Positions 45,857-56,680 of a DNA stretch of 64,000 nt are shown here, piece by piece; positions within the stretch are counted from its first letter, which is position 1, and each line of letters starts with the position of its first letter. The notes beneath the pieces were generated by a model. The model did no database searches and was not told the origin of the DNA. It saw only the letters and a program-made list of their open reading frames with translations. The stretch is from contig NC_088916.1 in assembly GCF_963576675.1 (NCBI RefSeq), positions 17,026,501-17,090,500 on the forward strand. The letters run 5' to 3'. The position numbers were made by a program, and so were the translations under genes. The DNA is from Euphorbia lathyris (taxonomy: Eukaryota; Streptophyta; Magnoliopsida; Malpighiales; Euphorbiaceae).

Positions 45857-45876
45857 TATATATATATATATATATA
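45857..45876. repeat. (TA)n tract at the border of the 45877 element
   Basis: An AT run directly abuts the left end of the next element, as at 15587-15623. Confidence 0.8.
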
Positions 45877-46439
45877 GGAGGGCTCTTGTGAGAACCATTT
45901 TTTAGGTGAGGGCACTTTCTTATGGTGAGAACCCTCAAAACTACGTAGTTTTGAGTAGGAAAATTAAAAAAATCACTGCTGTTTTTAGGGGGGTTTGAAC
46001 CTTAGACTTCTCAACTACACTCCACACTACTTACCACCGAACCAATTGCTTTTCTTATATATTATGCCGCGCGCTGCTCAATATATCATTGCCCTTTTAG
46101 CTTCTATTGTTTAATATTTGATACATGCACTTATTAATATCGATTAAATATGCATAATAATAAACTATTAATAGGAAAAAAAGAAATGTGCATAATAATG
46201 AATTATTAATAGAAAAAAAATCCAAGAACATGCTCTAATTTCTTATTTATTTAATTCCTCTATATTTTTGTAATTTATATTTTAAAATGTTAAGGACGAT
46301 GTTCTAAATATTGTTACATGGTAAAGACTATGCTTACTTTGTTTTTGACAAAGTAAGCCTTACTTTGTCTGTTTTCACCATTGGATTAATTTTACACTCC
46401 ATAATGTTTTTAAAAAAATAGTAAATATATGGACCATTT

Positions 46440-46985
46440 TTGCATTTGTTCTATAATATAATTTATAACTCATATTCTAAATAACATAACGTATGTTCTA
46501 AAAAACATAACGTATGTTCTAAAGTTTATATTTTGTGTTCCAAAAATTAAGTATAATGTTATAAAAAAAATCAGTAGATATCTCGATCGTTTATTCATTT
46601 GTTCTATAATATAATTTATAACTCATGTTCGAAAAAACATAACACATGTTCTAAAAAACATAACTTATGTTCTAAAAAATATGTCGTATGTTCTAAACTT
46701 CATAGTTCGTGTTTTAAAAGTTAAAATATATGTTCTAACGTTTTAAAAAAAAAATATAGTTTGTGTTCCAAAAATTAAGTATAATGTTCTAAAAAAATCA
46801 GTAGATATCTGGATCGTTTTTTCATTTGTTCTATAATATAATTTATAACTCATGTTCGAAAAAACATAACACATGTTCTAAAAAACATATCGTACGTTCT
46901 AAAAAATATGTCGTACGTTCTAAACTTCATAGTTCGTGTTTTAAAAGTTAAAATATATGTTCTAACGTATGTTTTAAAAAATATA
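46440..46985 (+). repeat. Tandem repeats of about 229 bp built from a ~20-bp motif
   Basis: CAGTAGATATCT(C/G)GATCGTTT starts copies at about 46571 and 46800. Each contains ATAATATAATTTATAACTCA, then several copies of AAAACATAACACATGTTCT-like units. A partial copy precedes at 46440. Confidence 0.8.
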
Positions 46986-47179
46986 GTTTCTTATATAACA
47001 TAAATTATAAAAATATAAAAGAATTAAATAAATAAGAAATTAGAGCATGTTCTTAGATTTTAGAATCACAAATACATCACTCAAGTTTTCTTTACAAATT
47101 TATGTAATGAGCATTACATAAATAATAGACATGAATCCTCATTACGACTAACTCTTGTATTTTGTTATTAATACTTATT

Positions 47180-48193
47180 ATGCACAATTCTTATTAAACG
47201 ATAAAACAAAAAAAAACTAGAAAACATTAAAAATGAAAAAAACGTTAAAACTTGAAAAACGTGATGAAATATTTCCATCACGATTTTTTTTGTTTTTCGT
47301 CTTTTTTATTGCATTTTTTTCAAGTTTTTCGTGTTTTTTGCTTTTCTCATTTTTGATTCTATTAATAATTCATTATTATGCACATTTCTTTTTTTTTTCT
47401 ATCAATAATTCATTATTATGCATATTTAATCGATATTAATAAGTGCATGTGTCAAATATTAAACAATAAAAGCTACTAGTACAATGTTATATTAAGCAGC
47501 GCGCGTGATATAATAAACAAGAGAAGTAATTGTCTTAGTGGTAAATAGGGTGGAGTGTAGATGAGAGAGCCCAAGTTTGAATCCCACAAGTAGTAGTGAG
47601 TGTTTTTTATTGATTTTAATTGATTTTTATACTCAAAACGACGTAGTTTTGACTGTTCTCACCTAACAAAGTGTCCTCACCTAGGGGAGGGTTTCGAACT
47701 TGGGCTCTCCTATTTACACTCCACCCTACTTACCACTAAGACAATTACTTCTCTTGTTTATTATATCACACGCGCTGCTTAATATAACATTGTACTAGTA
47801 GCTTCTATTGTTTAATATTTGACGCACGCACTTATTAATATCGATTAAATATGCATAATAATGAATTATTAATAGAAAAAAAGAAATGTGCATAATAATG
47901 AATTATTAATAGAAAAAAAAAGAAATGTGCATAATAATGAATTATTAATAGAAAAAAAGAAATGTGCATAATAATGAATTATTAATAGAATGAAAAATGA
48001 GAAAAACAAAAAACACGAAAAACTTGAAAAAAATGCAATAAAAAAGACGAAAAACAAAAAAATCGTGATGGAAATATTTCATCACGTTTTTCGAGATTTT
48101 CGTTTTTCGTATTTTCAAGTTTTAACGTTTTTTTTTCCATTTTTAATGTTTTCTAGTTTTTTTTTGTTTTATCGTTTAATAAGAATTGTGCAT
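47180..48193. repeat. Palindrome of about 1 kb
   Basis: The left arm from 47180 (ATGCACAATTCTTATTAAAC) is mirrored by the right arm ending at 48193 (GTTTAATAAGAATTGTGCAT). Matching phrases run inward: AAAACTAGAAAACATTAAAA, AAACTTGAAAA, GATGAAATATTTCCATCACG, ATTATGCATATTTAATCGAT, AAAGCTACTAGTACAATGTT, and the tRNA-like segment. The centre is near 47690 with a spacer of about 85-100 bp (47600-47695). The right arm has about four copies of a ~36-bp unit (GAAATGTGCATAATAATGAA) where the left has one to two. The copia fragment starts exactly at the right edge. Confidence 0.85.
47531..47590 (+). other. tRNA-like segment in the foldback arm (degenerate A and B boxes)
   Basis: TGTCTTAGTGGTAAATAGGG resembles a tRNA A-box region, and AAGTTTGAATCCC about 25 bp further resembles a B box/T-arm. 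An inverted copy at about 47690-47755 has GGGTTTCGAACTTGGGC, and a diverged copy lies at 45990-46060. There is no cloverleaf with a full acceptor stem, so I do not call a tRNA gene. A SINE or tRNA remnant captured by the element is possible. Confidence 0.45.
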
Positions 48194-48741
48194 GATGTGG
48201 CGTTCGCATTGAGTATGACGAGCCGATATCAAGGGAATCGAGGATTTGATCACTGGATTGTTGTCAAGAACATTCTTAAGTATCTTAGAAGAACTAAAGA
48301 CATGTTCCTCATATATGGACACGGAGAATTGAAAATTGAAGGATATTTAGATGCTAGTCATCTGACGGATGAAAATGATTATAGATCTCAATCAGGATAC
48401 CAGTTTATCCTGAATGGAGGTTTAGTTAGTTGGAAGAGTTCCAAGCAAGGAAGTGTTGCTTTCTCGTCGACTGAATCAAAGTACATCGCAGCTGCAGAAG
48501 CGGCAAAGGATGCTGTTTAGAGCCATTGCACAAGCAAAGGAACCACGGTCTCATAATGCATCCAAACATTATCTCAAGCGATATCATCTCATTAGGGAGA
48601 TCATAGCCAGGGGAGATGTGAGAATAGAAAAGGTGCCTACTGAGGACAACGTTGCAGATCCGTTGACCAAGCCATTACCACAAAGAGCTCACGATAAACA
48701 TCTTAGTTCTTTTGGTATTAGTTTCAGAAACAATTGGCTTT
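48194..48741 (+). pseudogene. Copia RNase H fragment, internally deleted
   Basis: The frame encodes DVAFALSMTSRYQGNRG, ILKYLRRTKDMFLIYG, EGYLDASHLTDENDYRSQSG and VSWKSSKQGSVAFSSTESKY, up to AAKDAV and a TAG at 48518-48520. It resumes in another frame with AIAQAKEPRSHNASKHYLKR, VPTEDNVADPLTKPLPQRAH and a stop at 48739-48741. Compared with the RNase H of the copia element at 23117-26573, about 40 codons are missing at the junction. The 5' side is cut exactly at the palindrome edge. Confidence 0.9.
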
Positions 48742-50054
48742 AGTCCAAATGGGAGAATGTTGGAGTTTAGTGTCCTAAAGACAATTGTTTTAGGATATTA
48801 ATATTAATGAATAAATTGTTTATTCGATCATTTGTTTAATCAGATATATAGCATTAAAATGTAACTATATATAAAGGCAGAAATCTTTCATAAAGAAAGT
48901 AACCCTAAGTTTATTTAAGTAGTTATAAAGTGTTCATACAAGCGTGAAGTGAGACTGTACTTTATAATAGACCAATAGACTTAAAGTAAACCCAAGTCAA
49001 GTAATATGTTATAGGGGTTGGCATATTACTGTTGAGACTTGCATGTAATAGTGTTTTCTATCGAGACAGAAAGCTGATCTCACAAGCTTTAGATATTCAG
49101 ATATCTAGACAGTTACATGGATCCGGTGAAGGAGTTCATTAGGATTGGGATCCGACTTGAGATAACAGAATGGATTGATTTATCTAATGTGTCAACTGTT
49201 CATCTCATTGGTATTAGTAGGTATAACTAATCCTCAGACTCAAACATTTGTTAATTAGTGATTCTAGATTATGGAGTCTGGTACTTTGATTCTGTGCGAG
49301 CACGATCCAATAGGTGAGAGCCTGGGGTGTGTGAGAGCAGGGTTGGGTATCACACAAAGTAATTGCAGAATAGTTAATGTCAGATTGAGCATTCGTCACT
49401 CCCGATAAGTGGGAGATATATCCAAATGGCCGCTTGTGGTGAATTGACTGAAATCCTTGCAAGGTGATAGAGTTAAGAGTAGAAATGAACGTTTCACTTA
49501 ACTTATCTTTTCAGCGTGAATTCAACCTGTACAAGTAAAACCGGACTCTTCATTATATGTAACCTTGACACGTTCCATGGTTATAAGGAATTGACCGACA
49601 GGATATAGTTGATGAAGGATCGTATTATACTGTACCTAATGCAGAAAGGGTAACGTCAGTTATCAACCTGACTTCTTAATTGCTCTGGGGGAATATCATA
49701 GGTTCTGCTAGTAACAGCTCGCGACGGTATTCCGCTATATATATGTTGGAATTAATCGTGATGAATAATTTCAAAGGATATATACGGCTAGTGGCAATAA
49801 AGAACCTAATGGGTCCTATATGAGACTTGGAATCGGAGGACGAAAATATAATTAGTGAGACACAATATAGGGGGCCGAAATTTATATATTAATTAGGGGA
49901 TAAATTAATTTCACTAATAATTATAATTTGATTATGGTTATGGATTAAATTAAAAGATTATCTGATAATATTAATTAGAAGTTTTTATGTGATTGAAACT
50001 CTAATTTTTTTTTTTTGGTAAGAAGGGAAGAAAAAAAAACAAACAAACAAAAAC

Positions 50055-53000
50055 CTAACCCGGGATCAGTCTAGGAAGACTGACCCCAATCCTATCCTCA
50101 AGAAGAGAAGGTAACAGAAAAGAAGGAGGAACGGAAATGGTAGAAACACCTAACATCCCCCCATGCCCAGCAGCTGCCAAGCGATCCGCCACACGGTTTT
50201 GCTCCCTATAAATATGGGAGAAGGTAAGAGAATCGAAGGCAGGACGAAGCCTCAAGATGGCTTTAATGAGATTCTGACTCTTAAGACAAACAGCCTGTCT
50301 ATCCGAAATCCTGTTGATAGCCTCCAAATTGTCAGACTCCACCGAAAGTCTTTTAACACCCATGCGAATGGCGAGTTTAATGCCAGACAAGATCCCCCAG
50401 AGCTCTGCAGTAAAGAAGGAGCCCGTACCTAAGTTATGGGTAAACCCAGCCAGCCAGGTGCCACCAGCATCCCGAAGAACTCCACCAGCAGCAATTCTGC
50501 CATTACTAAGGCAGGAGCCATCCGTATTCAACTTGACAACCCCTTCCCTGGGCTTCCTCCAACCAACTAACTGGACCTCTTTAACCGGGGAGGGGTGAAC
50601 CAGGGGCTCTCCTTCAAAACTCTTTGTAATAACAGAGAGTTTTTTCGAGAAGTAAAACCGGAGGTCAAGAATAAAGACAGTCTTCTCAGCAAATAACTCT
50701 TCATTCCTCCATTTCCACATTTGGTGACAAATAATAGCGAAGAGAATAGCCCCGTGCTCCATACTGGCCAACAAATTCCCATTAACGCCTTCAGAGAACC
50801 AGTCAATATCAGAGAACCCCATAAAGGAAGGAAGGATGTGGTGAGGAAGGACCCCTTCCCAAACCTTTCTACTATTCGGGCAATCCCTCAAAGCATGGCA
50901 CAAGGTTTCCACATGGCCGCTGCATCTGCTACAGGCACCAGATACAGCCAAGTGCCTTCTGTGTCTATCTGCATTCGTGAGGAGCCTGTCTTTGACTCCC
51001 AGCCATAGGAAACTCCTAATGCGGTAGGGGACTTTGAGGGCCCAAATGGACTTCCAAATTTCCAAAGGAGGATCAGCCCTATTAGGGGTAAAAGCTTCAT
51101 AGGCCGATTTGCAAGAATAAGAACCATTATTAGTCAAGGCCCAGCAGTGTCTGTCCTTATCCTCCTCCTGATTACTAATCTTCACACCTCTAATATTAAG
51201 GAGGGTCTCCAGGCTAAGAAAGGAGTCGAACTTAGACCAGATCCAGTCTCCCTCCGAGTCCACCACATCAGCAATTCTCCAGGAGAGGAGATCATTCGGC
51301 GGAGGGGCGATGCACACCTCAATCAACGGTTTGTCACCAATCCAGGTGTCATACCAGAAACTAATGGATCTCCCATTACCCACCTCCAAGCCAATCCCCG
51401 TACAAAACTCAGCAAAAACAGCACTAAGCCCTTTCCAGAGGAAGGAACAGCTGACAACCCTCTCCTTCGGGCCACCAAAGATTCTATCTTTCCTATACTT
51501 GCCGCACAGAAGACGAACCCAAAGGGAGGAGGGGGATTGCCACATTCTCCAAAGAAGCTTCATTAACAGGACTTTATTATTGTCCTTAGCTTGCCTTATA
51601 CCAAGACCCCCCCTGCTCTTAGGCTGGCAGGCTTCCTTCCAAGGGACCAGGTGAATCTTCCTCCCATCCCCAGACTCTCCCCACAGAAAACGCCGATTAA
51701 TTTTATCAAGGTCGTTGAGGACCGGCTCAGGGAGCTTACAGGCTTGCATGATGTGATTTGGAGCAGCGCAGTTGATAGACTGGATTAAAGTAAGGCGACC
51801 TGCAAGGGAAAGAGAATTAGCTTTCCAGCTAGCACACAAACCGTTAGATTTGTCCAAAATGTCTTTAAAAGAGGCTTTGGACACCCTGTCACTATGAAGA
51901 GGGACCCCAAGGTATTTCCCAAACGATTGAGTCAGGGGAATGCCAGACATCTCACTCAGTCTTCTACACAAGCTATTATCCATATTCTTGGAACAAAGCA
52001 TACGGGATTTATGGATGTTAATCTTCTGGCCAGAAGCCTCACAAAAGCAGTCGAGGATATCCATCACAGCCTTAATTTGTTCCTCATTACCCTCCACAAA
52101 AAGCATGACATCATCAGCAAAGAGTAAATGGGTAACAGGGGGGCAATGTCTGTTGATGGAAACAGGGTGGAGAGTCCCTTTGCTCACCGCCTCTTGGATC
52201 AGGTGAGACAATCTTTCCATGGCAATAACAAAAAGGAAGGGGCTCATAGGATCCCCTTGACGAATACCCCTGGATGGAGAGAACTCATCCGACATATCCC
52301 CATTGATCATAACCTGGAAAACAGGAGAGGAGATACACTTTCCAATCAAATTCCTCCAGTTCTCCGGGATACCAGCTTTGGCTAAACTATCCAGAAGAAA
52401 GCTCCAGTTCAACCTGTCATAGGCTTTCTCCAGATCCAGCTTGAGAGCCACGATCCCTTTCTTGCCTTTCTTAATCTTCATAGAATGGACAACCTCCTGG
52501 GCAATAACAACGTCATCCATCAATTGTCTTCCAGGAACAAAGCTCCCTTGATTTTGGCTGATAATATCCGAAAGGATCTTCCGGATTCTATTAGCCACAA
52601 TCTTAGTAATAGCTTTATACAAGACATTACAAAGACTGATGGGTCTCATCTGGAGAAAGGAAGAAGGCTTGGCAACCTTAGGAATCAAGACAAGGAGGGT
52701 TTTATTAACCAAACTGATATCGTTCGAACCACCAAAGACACCTAACACAAAGCTGTATATACCCTCTTTAACAGTGTCCCAGTGTTTATGATAGAAACTA
52801 GCGGGGATACCATCAATACCAGGAGCCTTAGTGGAACCGATGCTGGAGAAGGCCAGATCAATCTCTTTAAGCTCAATGGGATGGAAAGCATTATTAATAG
52901 CATCCTCCCCCAAACGAGGAAAGGAAATGCCAGAGTGGGCACTCTCTAGGTCCACAGCTTCCTCTCTGAACAGGTCCTTGTAGAAATCAAGGGCAAGGCG

Positions 53001-54155
53001 CCGAATGTCCTCCTCCTCAAAAATCCACTCACCACTGGCGTCTTTAATAGCCTCGATCCTATTTCGCTGTCTCCTAATGATCGTTGAGAGGTGGAAAAAC
53101 CTGGTATTCCGATCCCCGTCTTGAATCCAAGCCTTCCTAGATTTCTGGAACCACAGAAGCTCTTCATGTCTAAGCACAGCTTCCAACTCGTTCTGAAGAG
53201 CTCTTAGGTGACCATTCAGGCTATGATCAAAACGAACCTCCAAGCAACGCTGAACACCTTCCATTCTCCTCAAGAGTTTGTTCTTCCTCCTGATAATATG
53301 ACCAAAAGTATTTTTATTCCAAACAGCCACATTCCTCCTGAATTCCTCAGTAGCGAGGAGAACATCAGAGTGGGGATGCCAATTGCTTTTAACGAAATCC
53401 TTAAACTCGGGGTGAGACTCCCAAGCCACCAGATACCTAAAAGGTCTATTACCTTTCAGCCGATTTCCTTTGACCAAATTAATGAGGATAGGGCAATGGT
53501 CTGAGTGACGGAAAGGGAGATTAAGTACCTTGACCTCAGAAAACCTATAAATCGCTACAACATTAGCGTACACCTTATCCAACCTAACAAACACACTATT
53601 CCTTTTCCAGGTAAATTTGTGGCCAGCAGCACCCAGGTCCGAAAGCCCGCACATATCCATACTTTGCTTATGATTAAGACACCGGTTGACATAATGATTA
53701 CCCCCTCCTCTCTGATCACTCAAGAGGGCAATGTCATTAAAATCCCCGGCAACCAACCACGCCTCCACCATGTTAGAGCTAAAAGAATGAAGGATCTCCC
53801 ACAGCCTTCTTCGGTTAGTCGAAACAGGATCAGCATAGACGAAGGTAATAAAGAAGGGTTTATTACCCGGGTAACACACCTTACTATGGATGAATTGACT
53901 GTCCATAGTAACAATATCAATATTGACTTGACCTGGCTTCCAAAAGAGCCAAATCCCCCCTGCCCGGCCAGTAGCCTCCGACCTGACGCAATTCCAATTC
54001 TTAAACTTTCTAACCACCTCATCTGCTTTGGCTCCACTAACCTTGGTCTCAAGAAGGACAAAGCAGGAAGGGTTAAACTGTTTAATGAGATCATTGACAT
54101 GAATGCGGGTAGCCTTGCTCGCCGCACCTCTAACATTCCAAACGAAGAAGTCCAT
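50055..54155 (-). CDS. LINE ORF2: endonuclease, reverse transcriptase, RNase H
   Basis: An intact 1,366-residue protein for target-primed reverse transcription. The N-terminal APE-type endonuclease shows FVWNVRG (residues 4-10), LLETKV, VAGDFND and a C-terminal SDHCPI. Reverse transcriptase shows PKVAKPSSFLQMRPISL, KAITKIVANRI, ALKLDLEKAYDRLNW, GIRQGDPMSPFLFV, the catalytic FADD in HLLFADDVMLF, and GKYLGVPLHS. A zf-RVT cysteine region follows (CSRCSGHVETLCHALRDC). RNase H closes the protein with LNTDGSC, TAELWGIL, VESDN and YREQNRVADRLA, so its acidic residues are present. ATG at 54155 follows the ORF1 stop by 33 bp. I see no defect, so it may encode active enzyme. Confidence 0.96.
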   Translation of the reverse strand: MDFFVWNVRGAASKATRIHVNDLIKQFNPSCFVLLETKVSGAKADEVVRKFKNWNCVRSEATGRAGGIWLFWKPGQVNIDIVTMDSQFIHSKVCYPGNKPFFITFVYADPVSTNRRRLWEILHSFSSNMVEAWLVAGDFNDIALLSDQRGGGNHYVNRCLNHKQSMDMCGLSDLGAAGHKFTWKRNSVFVRLDKVYANVVAIYRFSEVKVLNLPFRHSDHCPILINLVKGNRLKGNRPFRYLVAWESHPEFKDFVKSNWHPHSDVLLATEEFRRNVAVWNKNTFGHIIRRKNKLLRRMEGVQRCLEVRFDHSLNGHLRALQNELEAVLRHEELLWFQKSRKAWIQDGDRNTRFFHLSTIIRRQRNRIEAIKDASGEWIFEEEDIRRLALDFYKDLFREEAVDLESAHSGISFPRLGEDAINNAFHPIELKEIDLAFSSIGSTKAPGIDGIPASFYHKHWDTVKEGIYSFVLGVFGGSNDISLVNKTLLVLIPKVAKPSSFLQMRPISLCNVLYKAITKIVANRIRKILSDIISQNQGSFVPGRQLMDDVVIAQEVVHSMKIKKGKKGIVALKLDLEKAYDRLNWSFLLDSLAKAGIPENWRNLIGKCISSPVFQVMINGDMSDEFSPSRGIRQGDPMSPFLFVIAMERLSHLIQEAVSKGTLHPVSINRHCPPVTHLLFADDVMLFVEGNEEQIKAVMDILDCFCEASGQKINIHKSRMLCSKNMDNSLCRRLSEMSGIPLTQSFGKYLGVPLHSDRVSKASFKDILDKSNGLCASWKANSLSLAGRLTLIQSINCAAPNHIMQACKLPEPVLNDLDKINRRFLWGESGDGRKIHLVPWKEACQPKSRGGLGIRQAKDNNKVLLMKLLWRMWQSPSSLWVRLLCGKYRKDRIFGGPKERVVSCSFLWKGLSAVFAEFCTGIGLEVGNGRSISFWYDTWIGDKPLIEVCIAPPPNDLLSWRIADVVDSEGDWIWSKFDSFLSLETLLNIRGVKISNQEEDKDRHCWALTNNGSYSCKSAYEAFTPNRADPPLEIWKSIWALKVPYRIRSFLWLGVKDRLLTNADRHRRHLAVSGACSRCSGHVETLCHALRDCPNSRKVWEGVLPHHILPSFMGFSDIDWFSEGVNGNLLASMEHGAILFAIICHQMWKWRNEELFAEKTVFILDLRFYFSKKLSVITKSFEGEPLVHPSPVKEVQLVGWRKPREGVVKLNTDGSCLSNGRIAAGGVLRDAGGTWLAGFTHNLGTGSFFTAELWGILSGIKLAIRMGVKRLSVESDNLEAINRISDRQAVCLKSQNLIKAILRLRPAFDSLTFSHIYREQNRVADRLAAAGHGGMLGVSTISVPPSFLLPSLLEDRIGVSLPRLIPG

Positions 54156-54188
54156 CAGAGGGGGAGACTACAGACGCAGGCCCAAACC

Positions 54189-56141
54189 CTAGATCAGGTA
54201 TTTGTTTGGGGCTCCGGAGAGCCTAGAGGCGGTCCCAGAATGACCCTTTTTATCCAAAGAATTCAAACCATGAAGGTTCTTTTTAGGTTTCCCTTTGGGA
54301 TTCTTCATGTTTAACTTACTCACTCCTATAGTCTTACCAATAGGAGCATCAACAGGAGGATGTAGAGTACTCGCCTCCCTACTCAAACCCTTCCCAGCTG
54401 ACAGGATAGACTGGGGAATCTCTTTGCCTTTAGCAGAAGCATTAGAGACAAAGAGAGGATTAATAGAATTACCCAGACTAGAGGCATGCTCTACCGACTC
54501 CAGACCAGGCATGCTTAAATCAATCTGCTTATCAGAAGGATCCGAGTCTTGATCTTCCTCCATAGACAAAACACCGAACCTTGACCCGGAACCCGAAGCT
54601 GAGTCCACTCCAGTCTCAATCCCCTTCTTAATATCCGGGGGTCTGACCTTGATCTCAGGAGCAATCTGGAGAGTAGTCATCTTCGTACTGATATCTGGTG
54701 AATGATTAGCATTAACATTAGCCCGTGGCTTCCTTCTCACTGGCCTCTTGGCAAGCATCCATGGGCCAAAGCTCCTTACTTCCCCTTGACTCTTCTCAGC
54801 TTCGCCTATGATAGGTTGCACCAACTCCTCCACGTCCTTCCTCCTCTTAGGACAACCCTCAAGGGTATGGCCAAACATACCACATTCATAGCAGATGTTG
54901 TGTATACCTTCATATTCAATATGATAGACCTTGTTTTGAGTACAGAACTGAGAAAGAAGAGGCTTAGCGAGATCAATATCGATACAGACCCTGGCAAACT
55001 TGCCTCTCACTGCCCCAATGGTAGTCTTATCAACATGGTGGACTTTCCCAACAAGGCTACCAATCTTGTTCAGGAACCTATCACTGTAGTATTCAAGAGG
55101 TAGGCCCGGGAACCTAACCCAAGTAAGGATCCTGTTAACAGAGCAATCATGGGGATCAAAATTTGGGACCCAAGGTCTCAGAGCCAACACATGATTGGAG
55201 ATAATATACGGACCACCATTCACAACAGCATTGAAATCCTCAGCCCTTGTGAATTTAATGACATAATAGTCATTTTCAAGGTCTGTGATAGTAACCTTTC
55301 CTTTCTTTGCCCATTGAGCCTGGATCCTCTGGGCAAAATAATTGAAACTGATCCTTTTCCCCAACATAGTGACGATTAACGCCAATTTCCACTTCGATCT
55401 CATGACCCGCTTGTCATCTGAGGACAGCCGGATCCTAGGACACAGCGGGTTATCAGGCTCTCCATCCTCAGAATCGGAATCAGAGAGAAAATCCCCGGAA
55501 TCATTCTCAAAAGCATCCACCTCCATCATGGGATCCTCCTTTGACACCCCTAGCAACTTATCCCTCCAGGAGGGGCCTCCCAAATCCACGGAAACTTCCG
55601 CTTGAGCGGCTTGCGTAGTCTGTGCGGCTTGCGCGGCCAGCACGACCTGCGCGGCCTGTGCGGCCAACGAAAGTCGCACGACATGCTCATCCTGCTGGGG
55701 AGAGACGGCCGGTACTCCCTATGGCCCAAGCATCGGAAGCGGCCCTCTAACTCCGGAATCATACGCGCGTCCCTCCGCGAAAAACGAGTCCAAGGCCGCG
55801 GCACCAACACCTTCCAGCCCCCGATCGGCCGCCGCATCCCTAGAAGCCCCCAACGGCACCGACGCACCCCTAGCACCCCCCGTCGAAACCGCCGAATCTG
55901 CCTCCCCACCATCCACCCACTCCGATCTACTCCTATCCCTCGACCGATCCCTCCGAATCCCGCTGCTCCGCCTCCTCCCCCGAGGAGATCCCTCGGATCT
56001 CCCATCATCCGCCGCCGCCCACGCCTCATCGATCCCGGAGCCATTGCCCCGCCCGCGCCCCGCCACCACCAGATCCGACACAGGCCAGCCGCCTGCCTTC
56101 ACCGACCCATCCCCCTTAACCTTCACGATCGCCTTGGTCAT
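54189..56141 (-). pseudogene. LINE ORF1 (DUF4283, CCHC knuckle) with one in-frame stop
   Basis: The RNA-binding protein of plant L1-like elements. The frame opens at the ATG at 56141, just after the 5' UTR, and would run 651 codons to 54189, but a TAG at 55719-55721 interrupts it near codon 141. The N-terminal part is rich in G, R, S and A. After the stop come an AAQ-repeat stretch, an acidic stretch (SDSDSEDGEPDN), the DUF4283 region (KWKLALIVTMLGKRISFNYF, LENDYYVIKF, GGPYIISNHVL, WVRFPGLPLEYY) and a zinc knuckle CYECGMFGHTLEGC. The tail is basic then mixed. With a single point defect the break is young. Translation from an internal start could still give a DUF4283 protein. Confidence 0.9.
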
Positions 56142-56265
56142 CTCCGAGAGAGAGAGAGAGATTTACTTTTCTTAAATTCTACTATTAGTTATAGTTAATT
56201 TAGTTATAACTAATTGAGAGAGAGAGAGAGAGAGAAAATTGAGTTATAAAATTGATCCTGTGTTT
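56142..56265 (-). promoter_or_regulatory. LINE 5' UTR proximal part with (GA)n tracts
   Basis: GA/CT microsatellite runs (for example 56149-56160 and 56217-56234) lie between the tandem repeats and the ORF1 ATG. Confidence 0.6.
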
Positions 56266-56680
56266 TAGAGAGAGAAGAGAGATCTGAAAGAGAGGAGATA
56301 GATCTAAAAGAGAGAAATAGATCTGAGAGAGAGAAGATAGATCTCAAAATTCTCCATCTTCATAAAAATTCTTCACCATGACAACAGATCTGAGAGAGAG
56401 AAGCCAGATCTGAAAAAGAGAAGATAGATCTAAAAGAGAGAGAAAGATCTAAAAGAGAAGAGATAGATCTCAAAACTCTCAATCTTCATAAAAATTCTTC
56501 ACCATGACAACAGATCTGAGAGAGAGAAGACAGATCTGAAAAAAAGAAGATAGATCTAAAAGAGAGGGAAAGATATAAAAGAGAAGAGATAGATCTCAAA
56601 ACTCTCAATCTTCATAAAAATTCTTCACCATGACAACAGATCTGAGAGAGAGAAGACAGATCTGAAAAAGAGAAGTGTTT
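56266..56680 (-). repeat. 126-bp tandem repeats in the LINE 5' UTR
   Basis: AGATCTGAGAGAGAGAAG starts copies at 56386, 56512 and 56638 (the last cut short), period exactly 126 bp. A more diverged copy precedes at about 56266. Each contains AGATAGATCTCAAAACTCTC, CATAAAAATTCTTCACCATG and ACAACAGATCTG. The repeats occupy the 5' terminus of the element, the position of promoter monomers in some mammalian L1 families. Confidence 0.88.

Larger units (their letters stand above)
45877..47684. mobile_element. Foldback DNA element with tRNA-like segments in its arms
   Basis: The left arm (45877-46300) and right arm (about 46980-47684, with extra sequence at 47060-47390) are inverted repeats. Shared phrases include AGGTGAGG(G/A)CACTTT, GGTGAGAAC, CAAAACTACGT(A/C)GTTTTGA, ACTCCAC(A/C)CTACTTACCAC, TTCTATTGTTTAATATTTGA, AACATGCTCTAATTTCTTAT. 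The left end abuts (TA)n. The right arm lacks the outermost ~25 bp and runs straight into an inverted second copy (see palindrome). The middle is a tandem repeat. There is no transposase. Confidence 0.7.

Noticed and set aside
47531..47590. A functional tRNA gene
   Set aside because: A- and B-box-like phrases only; no acceptor stem or full cloverleaf could be drawn.
55550..56044. Arg/Gly-rich minus-strand frame of 164 codons over LINE ORF1
   Set aside because: GC-rich out-of-frame shadow of the ORF1 N terminus; the ORF1 frame with ATG at 56141 explains the region.
50163..56198. Plus-strand frames opposite the LINE ORFs
   Set aside because: Shadows of ORF1 and ORF2; no domain content and no independent signals.
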